From a bacterium (GTDB lineage: Bacteria > Verrucomicrobiota > Verrucomicrobiia > Limisphaerales > UBA11358), in contig JAKAFL010000032.1 in the NCBI GenBank assembly GCA_021817945.1, positions 1 through 43,738 on the forward strand: DNA of 43,738 nt, read 5' to 3'. The notes beneath the pieces were generated by a model. The model was not told the origin of the DNA, ran no database searches, and saw only the letters and a list, made by a program, of their open reading frames with translations. How positions within the stretch are numbered: position 1 is the stretch's first letter; every line of letters begins with the position of its first letter. The translations under genes and the position numbers were made by a program. Below are positions 1-9,209 of the stretch, piece after piece.

Positions 1-201
1 CCAAAATCCAGTCCGGCTCGGGTGCGGTGACAAGCCACACCCCAGATCGCTCGCCAAAACAAAATTAATCCCACCTCGCGCTTGACGAGCAACATAGATG
101 AAGGCCGTGCAGTTTCTGCCCCGGAGTGATTTTAAACGCGTCGGCAACACGGATGACTGGCACAAATTCATTGGTTCAATGCATTATCATTGCCCAGGCG
201 G

Positions 202-239
202 CCTTTGCCTAGCCTCACAAATGTGTGGTTTGTGGAGCC
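202..239. repeat. Diverged 38-bp direct repeat, copy 1 (downstream of GH53 gene)
   Basis: This stretch aligns without gaps to 2001-2038, with 29 of 38 bases identical. Both copies contain the core CACAAATGTG and end in GGAGCC. They have the same orientation and bracket the GH53 gene. Origin and function are unknown. They could be remnants of a dispersed repeat or of a duplicated coding segment, because on the minus strand both can be read as similar short peptides (GSTNHTFV and GSRTRTFV). Confidence 0.5.
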
Positions 240-271
240 TTCAAATTTAAGGCTGGCCACGATTTGACCTG

Positions 272-1969
272 TCAAAAACTTTGAAGCCGGAAAAACGCGT
301 TGGTACCAGGAGTGATATCCTGATAGCGGTAAAACAAGCCTCCCATGCTCTGGGTGGCGCCAGAAAGGGATTTCCATGTGCCGGATGTCTTGGGTTGGAG
401 GTTTTCGGCCAGACTCAATCCCGATCCACTTAACGGCCAGGAAAAAGTCAGCCCGGCCCCGGTCGCAGTGGCTCGAAGCTGTGCTGGCACAGCCGATTGT
501 CCCAGTAACAGGGCTGCGGGAAGACATTCTCCCTGGGAATCAAAAAAAGAGGTGGTATCAAATCCTGCCTCATTCACCCCCGCAAGTGTCTGATACTCAG
601 TCCCCCACCAGCTTATTCCCGCACCCAAAAGATAGGGCGTTTGTTTCACCGCTTGTACTAGGGCGGCTGTGTACTGCTCCTGCCCGTAAGGGCTGGCAGG
701 AAATCCATCCACGTTGGTTGTCCAGTACAGGTTATTCCAGGGAAACGCCGTTTCCGCCACCAACAACGGCTTGCCATACCGCATGGCAGTTTGAATCAGG
801 CAGTTGGTTAACTGGTCCAAAGGACCATGCCAAAACGGGTAATAACTCTCTCCGATCATGTCAAAATTCACCTGTTGCGTAACGATGAGATTATCGAAGA
901 ACCATTCCGTGGTGGGCCAATCGCCACCTCGGTCAATATGTATCACCGTTTTGGGCATTCGCATCCCCGCCGCATCGCGCATCCCCGCAATCGCGGACTG
1001 GATGATTTGGGCCAGATTGGACCATTGCACAGCAGCATTGGTCCCAGGCACCAGTCCTGCCGGCCACAGCATGCCATCGGTGATCTCGTTGCCCACCTGC
1101 ACATAATCGGGCATGGCACCCGCTTGGTTGAAGGCGGCGATGCAATTGCTTGTGTAACTCCGAACCTGGGCAGTTAATTGCTCAAAGTCCAAACCGGCCC
1201 ATGCCGCAGGCATGGTTTGATGGGACGGATCCGCCCACGTATCTGAAAAATGGAAATCCACCATCAGCTTCAAGCCTGCCGCCTTGACCCTGGAAGCCAG
1301 AGGAAGGGTGTAGGCCAGGTTGTTGATGTAGTCATAGGGATCTGCCTGGGCCTGGCTGGCGCTGCTGGTGAAAAGGCGCAATCGCACCGCGTTGATTCCT
1401 TCCGAACGCAATATGGCCAGGGCATCTCCCTGCACTCCGTTGAGGGAATAGCTTATCCCATTGGATTCAAAGAATGACAGCAGAGAACAATCTGCCATGG
1501 CCAGAAAATCCGTGGCATTCATTACCGCTGGCACTGGCAGGTCATCAAAGCTTGCTGAAGGCACGGTTTGGCTGCCACCGGTTGAAGCCAGGGTGCGGTT
1601 GGAAAAGCTTTCCCAAACCCAAGCCCCCGATTGGCTGATTCCGCCGGGGTTTACAAGGAATTTGTAGGCTATCACCGTCCCAGGCCCCTGTATATTGGCG
1701 CATTCCCCGGTATAAACATCTATCCCCGTTCCATTGTTAGTCAAATAAACCGGTTCCCATGCCGGGGACGTAAAGGTTCCAGCCACAGCGATTGTATCGC
1801 CGGCACCAGGGTGAAAACCTCCCTGAACCTGAAAACCCGCCAGATTCACGCTAAATTCCAAAGTCCCAGACGCCACTGCGGGCAACCCAAAGCCCAGCGC
1901 CACCGCCACCCATGCGACCGACCGAATGCCCCAAAGCTTTATCCATTCGATGCAAGGCATGGGTTTCAT
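272..1969 (-). CDS. Secreted arabinogalactan endo-beta-1,4-galactanase, GH53 family
   Basis: GH53 enzymes cut beta-1,4-galactan, the side chain of pectic rhamnogalacturonan I. The 565-residue product has a signal peptide (about 1-34). A beta-sandwich module at about 35-145 resembles starch-binding-type modules (VYTGE, AYKFLVN). The catalytic barrel spans about 150-490, and a short C-terminal beta domain ends in FFRLQSF, a tail common in verrucomicrobial secreted proteins. Family motifs are DFHFSDTWADP, VQVGNEITDG with the acid/base Glu295, and VAETAFPW with the nucleophile Glu406. The frame stays open upstream to a TTG at 2083 that overlaps the regulator stop. I chose the ATG at 1969 because it puts the signal peptide at the N-terminus; an ATG three codons on is also possible. 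The gene lies 110 bp after the response regulator on the same strand, so it may be cotranscribed with or controlled by that two-component system. Confidence 0.85.
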   Translation of the reverse strand: MKPMPCIEWIKLWGIRSVAWVAVALGFGLPAVASGTLEFSVNLAGFQVQGGFHPGAGDTIAVAGTFTSPAWEPVYLTNNGTGIDVYTGECANIQGPGTVIAYKFLVNPGGISQSGAWVWESFSNRTLASTGGSQTVPSASFDDLPVPAVMNATDFLAMADCSLLSFFESNGISYSLNGVQGDALAILRSEGINAVRLRLFTSSASQAQADPYDYINNLAYTLPLASRVKAAGLKLMVDFHFSDTWADPSHQTMPAAWAGLDFEQLTAQVRSYTSNCIAAFNQAGAMPDYVQVGNEITDGMLWPAGLVPGTNAAVQWSNLAQIIQSAIAGMRDAAGMRMPKTVIHIDRGGDWPTTEWFFDNLIVTQQVNFDMIGESYYPFWHGPLDQLTNCLIQTAMRYGKPLLVAETAFPWNNLYWTTNVDGFPASPYGQEQYTAALVQAVKQTPYLLGAGISWWGTEYQTLAGVNEAGFDTTSFFDSQGECLPAALLLGQSAVPAQLRATATGAGLTFSWPLSGSGLSLAENLQPKTSGTWKSLSGATQSMGGLFYRYQDITPGTNAFFRLQSF

Positions 1970-2000
1970 TTTGGTTCTACTAATTTGAATCCATGCTGGA

Positions 2001-2038
2001 CCTTTGTCCACCCCCACAAATGTGCGGGTCCGGGAGCC
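2001..2038. repeat. Diverged 38-bp direct repeat, copy 2 (upstream of GH53 gene)
   Basis: This is the partner of 202-239, 76% identical over 38 gap-free positions. It lies between the response-regulator stop and the chosen GH53 start, so it is in the leader of the GH53 gene. Confidence 0.5.
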
Positions 2039-2079
2039 GATGAAAACGAGAGCCTCAAATTCCTGGATCCCTTTGGTAT

Positions 2080-2712
2080 TCAACCCGGTTTTGTGGACCT
2101 GAACTTTAGAGCGGCCTCTGTGCGGGAACGGACATGCAATTTATTATAAACATGCCGCAAATGCCAGCGCACCGTCCCGTCGGTCACTCCCAAGCGGTCG
2201 GCAATATGCTTGTTTGGATGGCCTTCGGCCAGCAAGGCCAGGATTTCCCGTTCCCTCGGGGACAGGTCCTCCACCTGTGCCGCTGCGGCGGAGGGTTCCT
2301 GAAATGAGGCAATCACTTTGCGGGCGATTTCCCGGGACATGGGTGCGCCTCCCTCCTGTACTTCGCGGATGGCGGCGGCCAGCTCCTCGGGTTGGCATCG
2401 TTTCAACAAATATCCACAGGCCCCCGCCCGGAGAGCGCTGTAAATGCGTTCGGTGTCCTCATACACAGTCACCATGATGATCTGTACAGACGGCATGAGT
2501 TGCTTGAGCTGGGCACAGCATTCGATGCCGGAGATGCCTGGCAGTTGAATGTCCATCAGCACGATATCCGGTGCATATCGCGGCAGTGTTTTCAGCGCCT
2601 CCTCGCCCGTGGCACAGGTGCTGACGCAGCGCACATTCTCCTGGGTTTGCGCGTAGTCCGCCAGGCTTTCGCGTATGGTCTGGTTGTCTTCCACCACGGC
2701 AATTTTAGTCAT
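2080..2712 (-). CDS. NarL/FixJ-family response regulator
   Basis: This 210-residue DNA-binding response regulator is the likely partner of the upstream kinase. The receiver domain (about 1-120) has the acidic pair Glu8-Asp9, phospho-acceptor Asp54 in VLMDIQLPG, Thr82 and Lys104, so it looks phosphorylatable. The C-terminal LuxR-type helix-turn-helix (about 145-205) contains LSPREREILALLAEG and the recognition-helix stretch GVTDGTVRWHLRHVYNKL. Its ATG overlaps the TGA of the kinase gene by 4 bases, which indicates translational coupling. The GH53 gene follows on the same strand and is the nearest candidate target. It is clearly paralogous to the regulator at 24512-25138. Confidence 0.93.
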   Translation of the reverse strand: MTKIAVVEDNQTIRESLADYAQTQENVRCVSTCATGEEALKTLPRYAPDIVLMDIQLPGISGIECCAQLKQLMPSVQIIMVTVYEDTERIYSALRAGACGYLLKRCQPEELAAAIREVQEGGAPMSREIARKVIASFQEPSAAAAQVEDLSPREREILALLAEGHPNKHIADRLGVTDGTVRWHLRHVYNKLHVRSRTEAALKFRSTKPG

Positions 2713-5700
2713 GATATTTCCTGTGGACCTTGCAGTGGCATGGTAATGCGCACCTGGGTGCCTTTTTGGGGGATGCTGATCACTTCAAAATGTCCGCCGA
2801 GCTTTTCCACCCGGGATCGCATGGAGGCCAATCCATCCATGCCGGCTCTGGGCAATTCTCCTGCAAGCCCATTTCCATTGTCCGAGACCGACAGGTCCAA
2901 TGCGCCGTTTTTTAAATGGATGCCCACGCAAACCTGCGTGGCTTGCGCATGCCTGACCACATTCGTCAATGCCTCCTTGAACACCAGGAACAACTGGTGC
3001 CGTCTCCGTGGGTCCAATGCCAAACCCTCTGGCATCCCGCCGCTTTCCAGTTTCCAATTTAAGCTGGCCAATCCCAAAAACCGGTCTGCGTAGAGGCAAA
3101 AATAACTCACCAGTGAAGCCAGCGAATCATGTTGGGGATTCACCGCCCAGACAATCTCATCCAGCGCAGCCACCAAGGCCACCGCGCGGGAACCCATTTG
3201 CTCGATATATTCCCTGCGGCGTTCCTCCGGCGCCTGTGGGTTGCGGGCCCGGTTTCCCAGCATGCCTATTTCAGTCAGGCCGGAGCCTAGTTCGTCATGG
3301 AGATCCCTGGCCACCCGGGCGCGTTCCCGCTCCAACGCCCGCTGTTGCTCCACCCGCTGACGTTCCTTGATTTGTTCCCCCAGCTCCAAGGTGCGTTCCT
3401 CCACCTTGCGCCGCAATTGGCTGATCCACAACCCGGTGAATGCCAGTCCGCAACCAAGAACTCCCATGATGAAAAGTAGCCGCGTAAGTGTCCACCAAGG
3501 CGGACGCGCCAGCACGTGGATGTCTGAAACCGTGCCCACGAGAAGTTCAAAGGGTGAAGATGCCCCCCTGTCTGGAGCCATGCCATCCGTTGCCAGGCTG
3601 GACCAAACCCCGGTCAACTCCAGCCTGCTCCCCACCGGCAACAATGAGCTCAAATCCTGCTGCGTACCCAACCTGGCGGCAAAACTGCGCACTCCGCATT
3701 GGATTTCCAACACCCAATCACCGGCACTCTTGCGGATTCCCGCCAAAACCCCGCTCACCCTCACTCGCATGGCTTCCACTTCCGATGCCCCGGAATCTCC
3801 CGGCTGCCATTTCACCGCCGCAGGAAGGGGCGACCACCCCATCCGCCGTAGCACCGCCTCCCGCAAAAGCGGCCCGGCCTCGGTCAACTCTGGAAATCCA
3901 GAGGCCTCGACCCAATCCCCCGGGTCCACCCCGGGTTCCCCATCCGTTTCCACCCTCAAGGCATTATGCCCGTCATATAAAAAACATTCCTGACCGCGTG
4001 CCTGTTCCACCTGCCCCCGCACTTTTACCCTCTGCAATACGCTGGCCTGGGGATCAAATTTCATCAGGTCCGACACGGACTTTTCAGGCAGCGCAAATGG
4101 GTCGGGAGGGGGTGGCTCGCTCACGGAAAGCGATGCCGCGTCCATCCGGATTTCTCCCACGCGCACCTCATGTGTCACATAATCCCAGTTGGCAAAAAGA
4201 CAGCCGCGAACCCGCACCAAGGCTCCCCTTTCACCCGCCATCGTCGCCGGAGAAAGTCCCGCCACCCGCAAATCCAGGTTGATGGGTCCGCTCCGGGTGA
4301 AAAGCGCAACGTTTGTGGAATTGAAAGTGGTGATCACTCCCTGCAATTCCACGTATTGACCATCCAGGCTGCCATTGAGCAACTGGTCCCAAGTGGGCTG
4401 CACCGGATTGGGCATCACTCCGGCTCCAAGGCTTCGCACGGCATGTGCATTCACAATCGGCGCAAAAAGACTGGGGTCCGTTGTCCCGCTGACTTCCAAT
4501 CTCTCTCCAATGTTTGGCAGAAAGGGACGGCTGTCTGTTGAATCCACCACGTACATCCCGCGCGTCTCGTCCTGAAGGGTAAATGCCTGGTGCTCCGGCA
4601 AAACGCAGGTGACCACCCCGGTCAACCGGACTGGGTATCCCCGTTGGGCTTCTTCTCTTTTCAACCTGTGGATCTGCGCCGCGCTTGTAAGTAGCGGAAG
4701 GGAGCCTGAAGTCGCTTGCGAGGCTTGCCCCACCTCTGTGTCTGCCAGGATTTGCATCGCTTTTTTGCCATCCACAAACAGTGTCCCGGCTACTTCTTCC
4801 CCATCCACGGTCCGGGCTCCCTCGCATACTCCCGTGACACGCACCCGCCGTCCCAAAAGTTTCGTGCCAGCATCATTGCCACATCCCGACAGCCTTATAT
4901 CCATTCGATTATTGCCGGAGGTTAGTTCCAAATCCCAACCGTTTTCATGTCGGCAGGCATAGGTCACCCTGCCTTCCACCCGAGCCCATTGCCAGTCCTG
5001 TGCCGGGGACAAAGCCTCCCCTGGATGGCATTCTCTCGGTTTTGGAAGCGCTTCGTGGCCCTGCACCCGGACCGAAAGAGAGGCGTCCCCCACCCACAAC
5101 TGACTCCCATCATCTGATGTTGTAAAAAAGGTGTAAAATCCTGTCCGCGCCACTTCCAGCCATCCGTTGAAAACCACACCGATATGTTCCGGGTGAGGCA
5201 GGGTAGGCAGGCCAAGATGCGTGATCACCCCCCTGGCAAGTTCAGGCAGGGTCTTGAATTCCGGCAAATCCTCCTCCTCGACGTCATAAATTGAATACTG
5301 CAAACCATCAGCCTTTGAGCTGTTCGGGTGTTGAAATAATGCAGAGTCAGGAATCTCGCCACGCGGTCCGTCAGGGCCTTCGTATTCCACTTTTAACCCG
5401 TAACCCTTTACTCCGTTAAACCACTCCAGCCGGAATGGCTGCCTTCCGGATTCCAGATAGACTTTGCCCGATTTTTCCAACATGGAATGCGTGCCGTTGT
5501 TGTCCACCACTGGACCCAGGACTCCAAGCCGGTATCCCACGCCGGTCTTATAGACTGTGGCATGACCCTGAATGGTGATTTGATCGCCCGCATGAAACGA
5601 ACTGTTTCCAGGGTTGAATTCCAATCCCGTGGCTCCGGAGGCATCATGAAAAACCATTCGGTTGGCCTCCAAATCCACCCACCATACCTGGCCAGACAAA

Positions 5701-5879
5701 GAAAATTGGCAGCCAATACCCGGGTTTTCGTCCAAGGCTTTAATTTGCGAAACAGTGTTCACCAAGGGTTCCTCGTTAAACGCAGGTCCCGCCTGCCCAA
5801 AGGCAACTGCCACACCCCAGCCAGCGCTGGCCATTGCCGAAAGAAGCACCAGACAATGGATTCGCTGCAGTGGGTTCAT
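2709..5879 (-). CDS. Large membrane sensor histidine kinase with PA14-like and OB-like periplasmic repeats
   Basis: This 1056-residue kinase would sense an extracytoplasmic signal and phosphorylate the adjoining NarL-type regulator. An N-terminal signal segment (1-30) is followed by about 760 periplasmic residues. These look like repeated OB-type beta domains with recurring xVxGVV/GQV and GDxVxxxG signatures at about 40-125, 298-380, 400-490, 505-580, 600-680 and 695-770. A PA14-like piece (about 195-270, with TSDDGSQLWVG) is inserted after the first. One membrane segment (about 795-819) leads to a coiled coil (820-855), then a HisKA_3 dimerisation domain with His861 in RDLHDELGSGL and a HATPase domain (FKEALTNVVRHA, SDNGNGL). 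PA14 domains often bind carbohydrate, so glycan sensing next to a galactanase is plausible but not shown. Domain borders are approximate. Confidence 0.85.
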   Translation of the reverse strand: MNPLQRIHCLVLLSAMASAGWGVAVAFGQAGPAFNEEPLVNTVSQIKALDENPGIGCQFSLSGQVWWVDLEANRMVFHDASGATGLEFNPGNSSFHAGDQITIQGHATVYKTGVGYRLGVLGPVVDNNGTHSMLEKSGKVYLESGRQPFRLEWFNGVKGYGLKVEYEGPDGPRGEIPDSALFQHPNSSKADGLQYSIYDVEEEDLPEFKTLPELARGVITHLGLPTLPHPEHIGVVFNGWLEVARTGFYTFFTTSDDGSQLWVGDASLSVRVQGHEALPKPRECHPGEALSPAQDWQWARVEGRVTYACRHENGWDLELTSGNNRMDIRLSGCGNDAGTKLLGRRVRVTGVCEGARTVDGEEVAGTLFVDGKKAMQILADTEVGQASQATSGSLPLLTSAAQIHRLKREEAQRGYPVRLTGVVTCVLPEHQAFTLQDETRGMYVVDSTDSRPFLPNIGERLEVSGTTDPSLFAPIVNAHAVRSLGAGVMPNPVQPTWDQLLNGSLDGQYVELQGVITTFNSTNVALFTRSGPINLDLRVAGLSPATMAGERGALVRVRGCLFANWDYVTHEVRVGEIRMDAASLSVSEPPPPDPFALPEKSVSDLMKFDPQASVLQRVKVRGQVEQARGQECFLYDGHNALRVETDGEPGVDPGDWVEASGFPELTEAGPLLREAVLRRMGWSPLPAAVKWQPGDSGASEVEAMRVRVSGVLAGIRKSAGDWVLEIQCGVRSFAARLGTQQDLSSLLPVGSRLELTGVWSSLATDGMAPDRGASSPFELLVGTVSDIHVLARPPWWTLTRLLFIMGVLGCGLAFTGLWISQLRRKVEERTLELGEQIKERQRVEQQRALERERARVARDLHDELGSGLTEIGMLGNRARNPQAPEERRREYIEQMGSRAVALVAALDEIVWAVNPQHDSLASLVSYFCLYADRFLGLASLNWKLESGGMPEGLALDPRRRHQLFLVFKEALTNVVRHAQATQVCVGIHLKNGALDLSVSDNGNGLAGELPRAGMDGLASMRSRVEKLGGHFEVISIPQKGTQVRITMPLQGPQEIS

Positions 5880-6007
5880 TCCTGCATGCTAAGGTGAAAT
5901 TCTCCGTTTGCATCCCAAAAATGGCGGAAAGACGTGCAGCCTTCTGTGCCAGCCTTGGGATTGCAAAAGGAAATTCTTGTCGTTTCCAAAGACCGAGCAG
6001 AGATGAT

Positions 6008-6367
6008 CTAAACTTCTGGAGGCTGTCTGCAAAGCAAAGCCCAACCCAATAAAAACCCTCCGCCTCCAAACGGCGTGATCACTCCCAGCCATTTCAAGCC
6101 CGTGATGGCCATCAGGTAAAGAGACCCGGAAAACAGCAGCATGCCAGCAAGGAAACTCCACCAGGCCATAACCCTGAAAGGGCGTTGCCCGCCCAGGATC
6201 CATAGCATAACGGCATGGATAAAATGATAAAAAACGGCTGTCTGCCAGATTGCTGTCATGTGGTCATGCTCCAAGGCCGGCCTCAAAGCATGCGCCCCAA
6301 AGGCTCCCAGCGCCACGGCTGAAAACCCTGCTGCTGCTCCCACCCTCCTGGCCATGCCGGGTTTCAT
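6008..6367 (-). CDS. DUF423 family small membrane protein (YgdD-like)
   Basis: This 119-residue integral membrane protein has four predicted hydrophobic helices. It shows the family pattern AALGAFGAHALRP-like near the N-terminus (here VALGAFGAHALRP), then YHFIHAVMLW, SGSLYLMAITG and ITPFGGGGFLLGW. The family is widespread in bacteria and its biochemical role is not established. The ATG at 6367 overlaps the stop of the upstream nuclease/phospholipase gene by 4 bases (ATGA), so the two are probably cotranscribed. The frame is open further upstream, but that part lies inside the neighbour and has no membrane-protein character. Confidence 0.85.
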   Translation of the reverse strand: MKPGMARRVGAAAGFSAVALGAFGAHALRPALEHDHMTAIWQTAVFYHFIHAVMLWILGGQRPFRVMAWWSFLAGMLLFSGSLYLMAITGLKWLGVITPFGGGGFLLGWALLCRQPPEV

Positions 6368-7386
6368 GGTCCAGGGGTCCCGGATGATGCTGCGCGTTGA
6401 TTGAGTTGACGCTGCAAATAACGGTCTGTCCCAGCATCTTCCCATGCTGTCCACCATAGGTCTCCCAACATCTGGCCAGCTTGAATTAATTGGCCTTGCA
6501 AAAAAATCAGACCTTCACGGCCTTTTTCACCATATCCCGACAATTCCCCGTCTTTTTCCATCTGGTACAAGGGCTTCACCCCCTGATTTGAGGCGACCAA
6601 ATAATCCATCACCTTTCGGAACACCCCATCAGGCTGGTCATCTCCTTCCAGTCTTCTGGCCTGATGTATTCTTCCAGCCATCTCCTCCACTGGAATGCGT
6701 CCCGTTTTACGAAAATATCCGCCGTCTATCCAGGCGTGAAAGGTGGTCCGGGTGGTATAACCTTCGGGGTTATCCCCCACCCAGCCATTGAAATTTCTGG
6801 AGGTGTGAAGAGGCTGTGAGCCATCACCCACAAAATGGCCCAGAATTCCCATCACATAAAGGCAATCTGCCTCCGCATTGGCCACCTCCACTTCATTGCC
6901 ACCTTCCTGCCTGAAGGTTTTCAAAATACTGAAATCCGATTTTAATTTCTCAAAATTCTCAGTGATGGACCATGGCAGGAACCCGTACAGTTCCCGGGTG
7001 TGATCGGCATCATGGGTGGGATCAATGGCTGGAAATCTCTCCGGATGTTCAAGGCGCACCCTCGCCAATTGAGCCATAAAATCATACCTCAAGGGAGGCA
7101 GTGTCTCGGTCGTGTATCCCAATAATCCCAAATCTTCCAAATCCACGTAATGGTCAGGGGCATTGGCCTGCCTCAGTGACAAGTCACGCAGGTTTCTCCA
7201 ACGATCCGGTTCCCCAGCCAGGTATTCTACCCGCGCCTTCCTATCAGGGGTCATTTCCAAGCCGAAGTCAGCCGGCAGGGCGGCCAAAGCCAGATCATTG
7301 ATGGCTTCATGACCTTCATAATCCCAGGCCCCCACCCACCATGTGCCAAATGCCAGAATTAGGGCCGTCCTTATCACCAAGATCAT
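6364..7386 (-). CDS. Secreted S1/P1 nuclease or zinc-dependent phospholipase C superfamily enzyme
   Basis: The 340-residue exported protein is predicted to hydrolyse phosphodiesters with three zinc ions, either single-stranded nucleic acid or phospholipid; the fold does not decide which. After a short signal peptide, cleavage before WDYEGH gives mature Trp1 and His6, exactly as in P1 nuclease. The remaining zinc ligands can be placed: an Asp in EPDRWR, His in PDHYVD, His and Asp in GHFVGD, His in QPLH with the P1 spacing, and His/Asp in FHAWIDGG. There are about 50 extra residues between the PDHY and GHFVGD motifs compared with P1. I chose the ATG at 7386 because it immediately precedes the signal peptide; the frame is open to 7443. 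Confidence 0.75.
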   Translation of the reverse strand: MILVIRTALILAFGTWWVGAWDYEGHEAINDLALAALPADFGLEMTPDRKARVEYLAGEPDRWRNLRDLSLRQANAPDHYVDLEDLGLLGYTTETLPPLRYDFMAQLARVRLEHPERFPAIDPTHDADHTRELYGFLPWSITENFEKLKSDFSILKTFRQEGGNEVEVANAEADCLYVMGILGHFVGDGSQPLHTSRNFNGWVGDNPEGYTTRTTFHAWIDGGYFRKTGRIPVEEMAGRIHQARRLEGDDQPDGVFRKVMDYLVASNQGVKPLYQMEKDGELSGYGEKGREGLIFLQGQLIQAGQMLGDLWWTAWEDAGTDRYLQRQLNQRAASSGTPGP

Positions 7387-7581
7387 ACTGTTTGCCCAAA
7401 AGTATCCTAAAAGAAATCCATTACCAGCCGGAAAATTTCTCAATTCGCCCGTTTTGGATAATGGTATAAAACAGGTTGCACCGAGGGTTTGGATGCAGCG
7501 ATTTCATAACGCTCGGCGCGCGCCAGAAAATTCTCCGTGGCTTGAGGCGGCATCGCGGCATCGGGAGATGGATTTATGCGA

Positions 7582-7610
7582 TTGCGAATCTTTGTTCAAG
7601 ATGGTCTAAT
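7582..7610 (+). promoter_or_regulatory. Candidate sigma-70-type promoter for the polysaccharide operon
   Basis: TTGCGA (7582-7587), a 17-base spacer and TCTAAT (7605-7610) match the -35/-10 pattern at 4/6 and 5/6. The expected start of transcription would be near 7617, about 24 bases before the ATG at 7641. It sits in the 254-base gap between divergent genes. Prediction by eye only. Confidence 0.4.
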
Positions 7611-7640
7611 TTGCCTTTGTTGCAGGATTATCAATAAACG

Positions 7641-9206
7641 ATGACGACTATTTCTGCTGGATCCATCCGTTCGCTCATTACCTACGGGTTGTGCACCGCT
7701 TTTGCCGTGACGGTGGGCTACACCCTGACGAATGTCGGCTTGGATCCTACTTATTCGAACTTGTTTGCCTTGCTTCTTTTGGGGGCCCTGGTGCTGTCTC
7801 CCATTTTCATCAAATGGCATTACCCCATCATGATTTTTTCCCTGTGCAGCCCCATTTGGATCTTTTTTTTGAAGGGTTCCCCACCCATTTGGGAACTCAT
7901 GGTGGTGATCAGTCTGGGGTTGGCCATAGTGGAGCGGGCCGTCCAGCGAAAAAACCAATGGCTGAGCGCGCCGAGCGTGACTCTTTCCCTGGTTTTTACG
8001 GCGCTCATGATGATCATCACTGCAAAACTTACCGGTGGATTTGGGTTTCACACCCTGGGCAACCAGGTGGGTGGCGGGAAAAAGTACTTGTCCCTGACCT
8101 TGGGCATACTCACTTATTTTGCCCTGATAAGCCGTAAAATTCCCGAAAACCGGCGGTTTTTTTATCTTGGACTTTACATCTTATCCGGGCTGCCATCCTT
8201 TATCGGAGACATTGGGCCGGTTTTGCCATCGCCGCTGAATTACATCAATGTGCTCGTCCCGCCCACTATTTCATCCGGTCAGCAATTTGAACTGGGCACC
8301 ACGCGGTTGGGTTCCATGGGAGCCACAGCCGGGGTCATCACCACTTTCCTGCTTGCACGCTACGGGTTGAAAAACATTCTCAGGGGAAAACATAGTTGGT
8401 GGCGGGTCCCGCTTTTTCTTTTTTCCATTTCCTGTTGTATGCTGGGTGGCTTCCGCAACGTGATTTTCACCTTCACTTTGATTTCCATCCTGATGTTTTT
8501 CATGGAAGGATTGCACCGCACATGGTTGTTGCCCTTTTTTCTGATGATCGGCCTTTGCGGGGTCTGCCTGATCGTGCCCCTCTCGAGACATCTTCCTTAC
8601 ACGTTTCAAAGGTCTCTCTCCTTTCTGCCGCTGGATATTGATCCGGACGCCAAGGCTGATGCAGAGGGATCTTCCGAATGGCGATTCCGGATGTGGCACG
8701 ACCTTTGGCCACAAGTGCCCCAGTACCTTTTGCGTGGCAAAGGTTATGCCCTCACGCTGGAGGATTTTGAAATGTTGGAAGGCGGATCCCTGGCCAATGG
8801 GGCCGAGGCCAAGATGGACGCCAGCGAGGATGCCTTGGCAGTGTCAGGAGATTATCACAACGGCCCGCTTTCCACTTTGATTCCTTTTGGCCTTTGGGGG
8901 GGCATCACTTTTCTATGGTTCATGCTTGCCGGGTTGCGGGTGCTTTATCGGAATTATAAATACGGGGATCCCAAACTCCGCGTGGCCAACACGTTTTTTC
9001 TGGCACAGTATATCGCCCACATGGCGTTGTATTTTTTTATTTTCGGGGCTTACTCGGACGATCTTTTTGAGTTTGCTAAAACCATTGGTTTCAGCATGGC
9101 CCTCAACGGAGGGGTAATGGGCCCCCAAAAGGCCAGGCAGAAAAACCGGTCGGCTCTGCCGGCACGACCCGATCCACGCCTGCAACCCGGCTTTCAACCC
9201 GCCTGA
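7641..9206 (+). CDS. O-antigen ligase/polymerase-like polytopic membrane protein
   Basis: The 521-residue protein has about ten or more hydrophobic segments and a large hydrophilic loop (about residues 320-415). The loop is followed by YHNGPLSTLIPFGLWGG, which resembles the conserved H-N-x-x-L...G-x-x-G pattern of Wzy/WaaL-type O-antigen ligases. Such proteins transfer or polymerise lipid-linked glycans at the periplasmic face of the inner membrane. Two glycosyltransferase genes follow on the same strand, the first starting only 3 bases after this stop, which supports a role in surface polysaccharide assembly. The C-terminal 30 residues are hydrophilic and basic. Ligase and polymerase cannot be told apart here. 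Confidence 0.7.
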   Translation: MTTISAGSIRSLITYGLCTAFAVTVGYTLTNVGLDPTYSNLFALLLLGALVLSPIFIKWHYPIMIFSLCSPIWIFFLKGSPPIWELMVVISLGLAIVERAVQRKNQWLSAPSVTLSLVFTALMMIITAKLTGGFGFHTLGNQVGGGKKYLSLTLGILTYFALISRKIPENRRFFYLGLYILSGLPSFIGDIGPVLPSPLNYINVLVPPTISSGQQFELGTTRLGSMGATAGVITTFLLARYGLKNILRGKHSWWRVPLFLFSISCCMLGGFRNVIFTFTLISILMFFMEGLHRTWLLPFFLMIGLCGVCLIVPLSRHLPYTFQRSLSFLPLDIDPDAKADAEGSSEWRFRMWHDLWPQVPQYLLRGKGYALTLEDFEMLEGGSLANGAEAKMDASEDALAVSGDYHNGPLSTLIPFGLWGGITFLWFMLAGLRVLYRNYKYGDPKLRVANTFFLAQYIAHMALYFFIFGAYSDDLFEFAKTIGFSMALNGGVMGPQKARQKNRSALPARPDPRLQPGFQPA

Positions 9207-9209
9207 TCC

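Noticed and set aside
168-527. 119-codon minus-strand frame overlapping the 3' end of the GH53 gene
   Set aside because: It is out of frame with a well-supported gene and has no recognisable domain. Its end merely crosses the 38-base repeat.
1970-2083. Upstream extension of the GH53 frame to a TTG overlapping the regulator stop
   Set aside because: The extension would put 38 residues before a clear signal peptide and would bury it. The later ATG gives a normal exported protein.
3488-4282. 264-codon plus-strand frame antisense to the first sensor kinase
   Set aside because: It is rich in Pro, Arg and Ser, typical of an antisense shadow of a GC-rich gene, and overlaps a strongly supported kinase.
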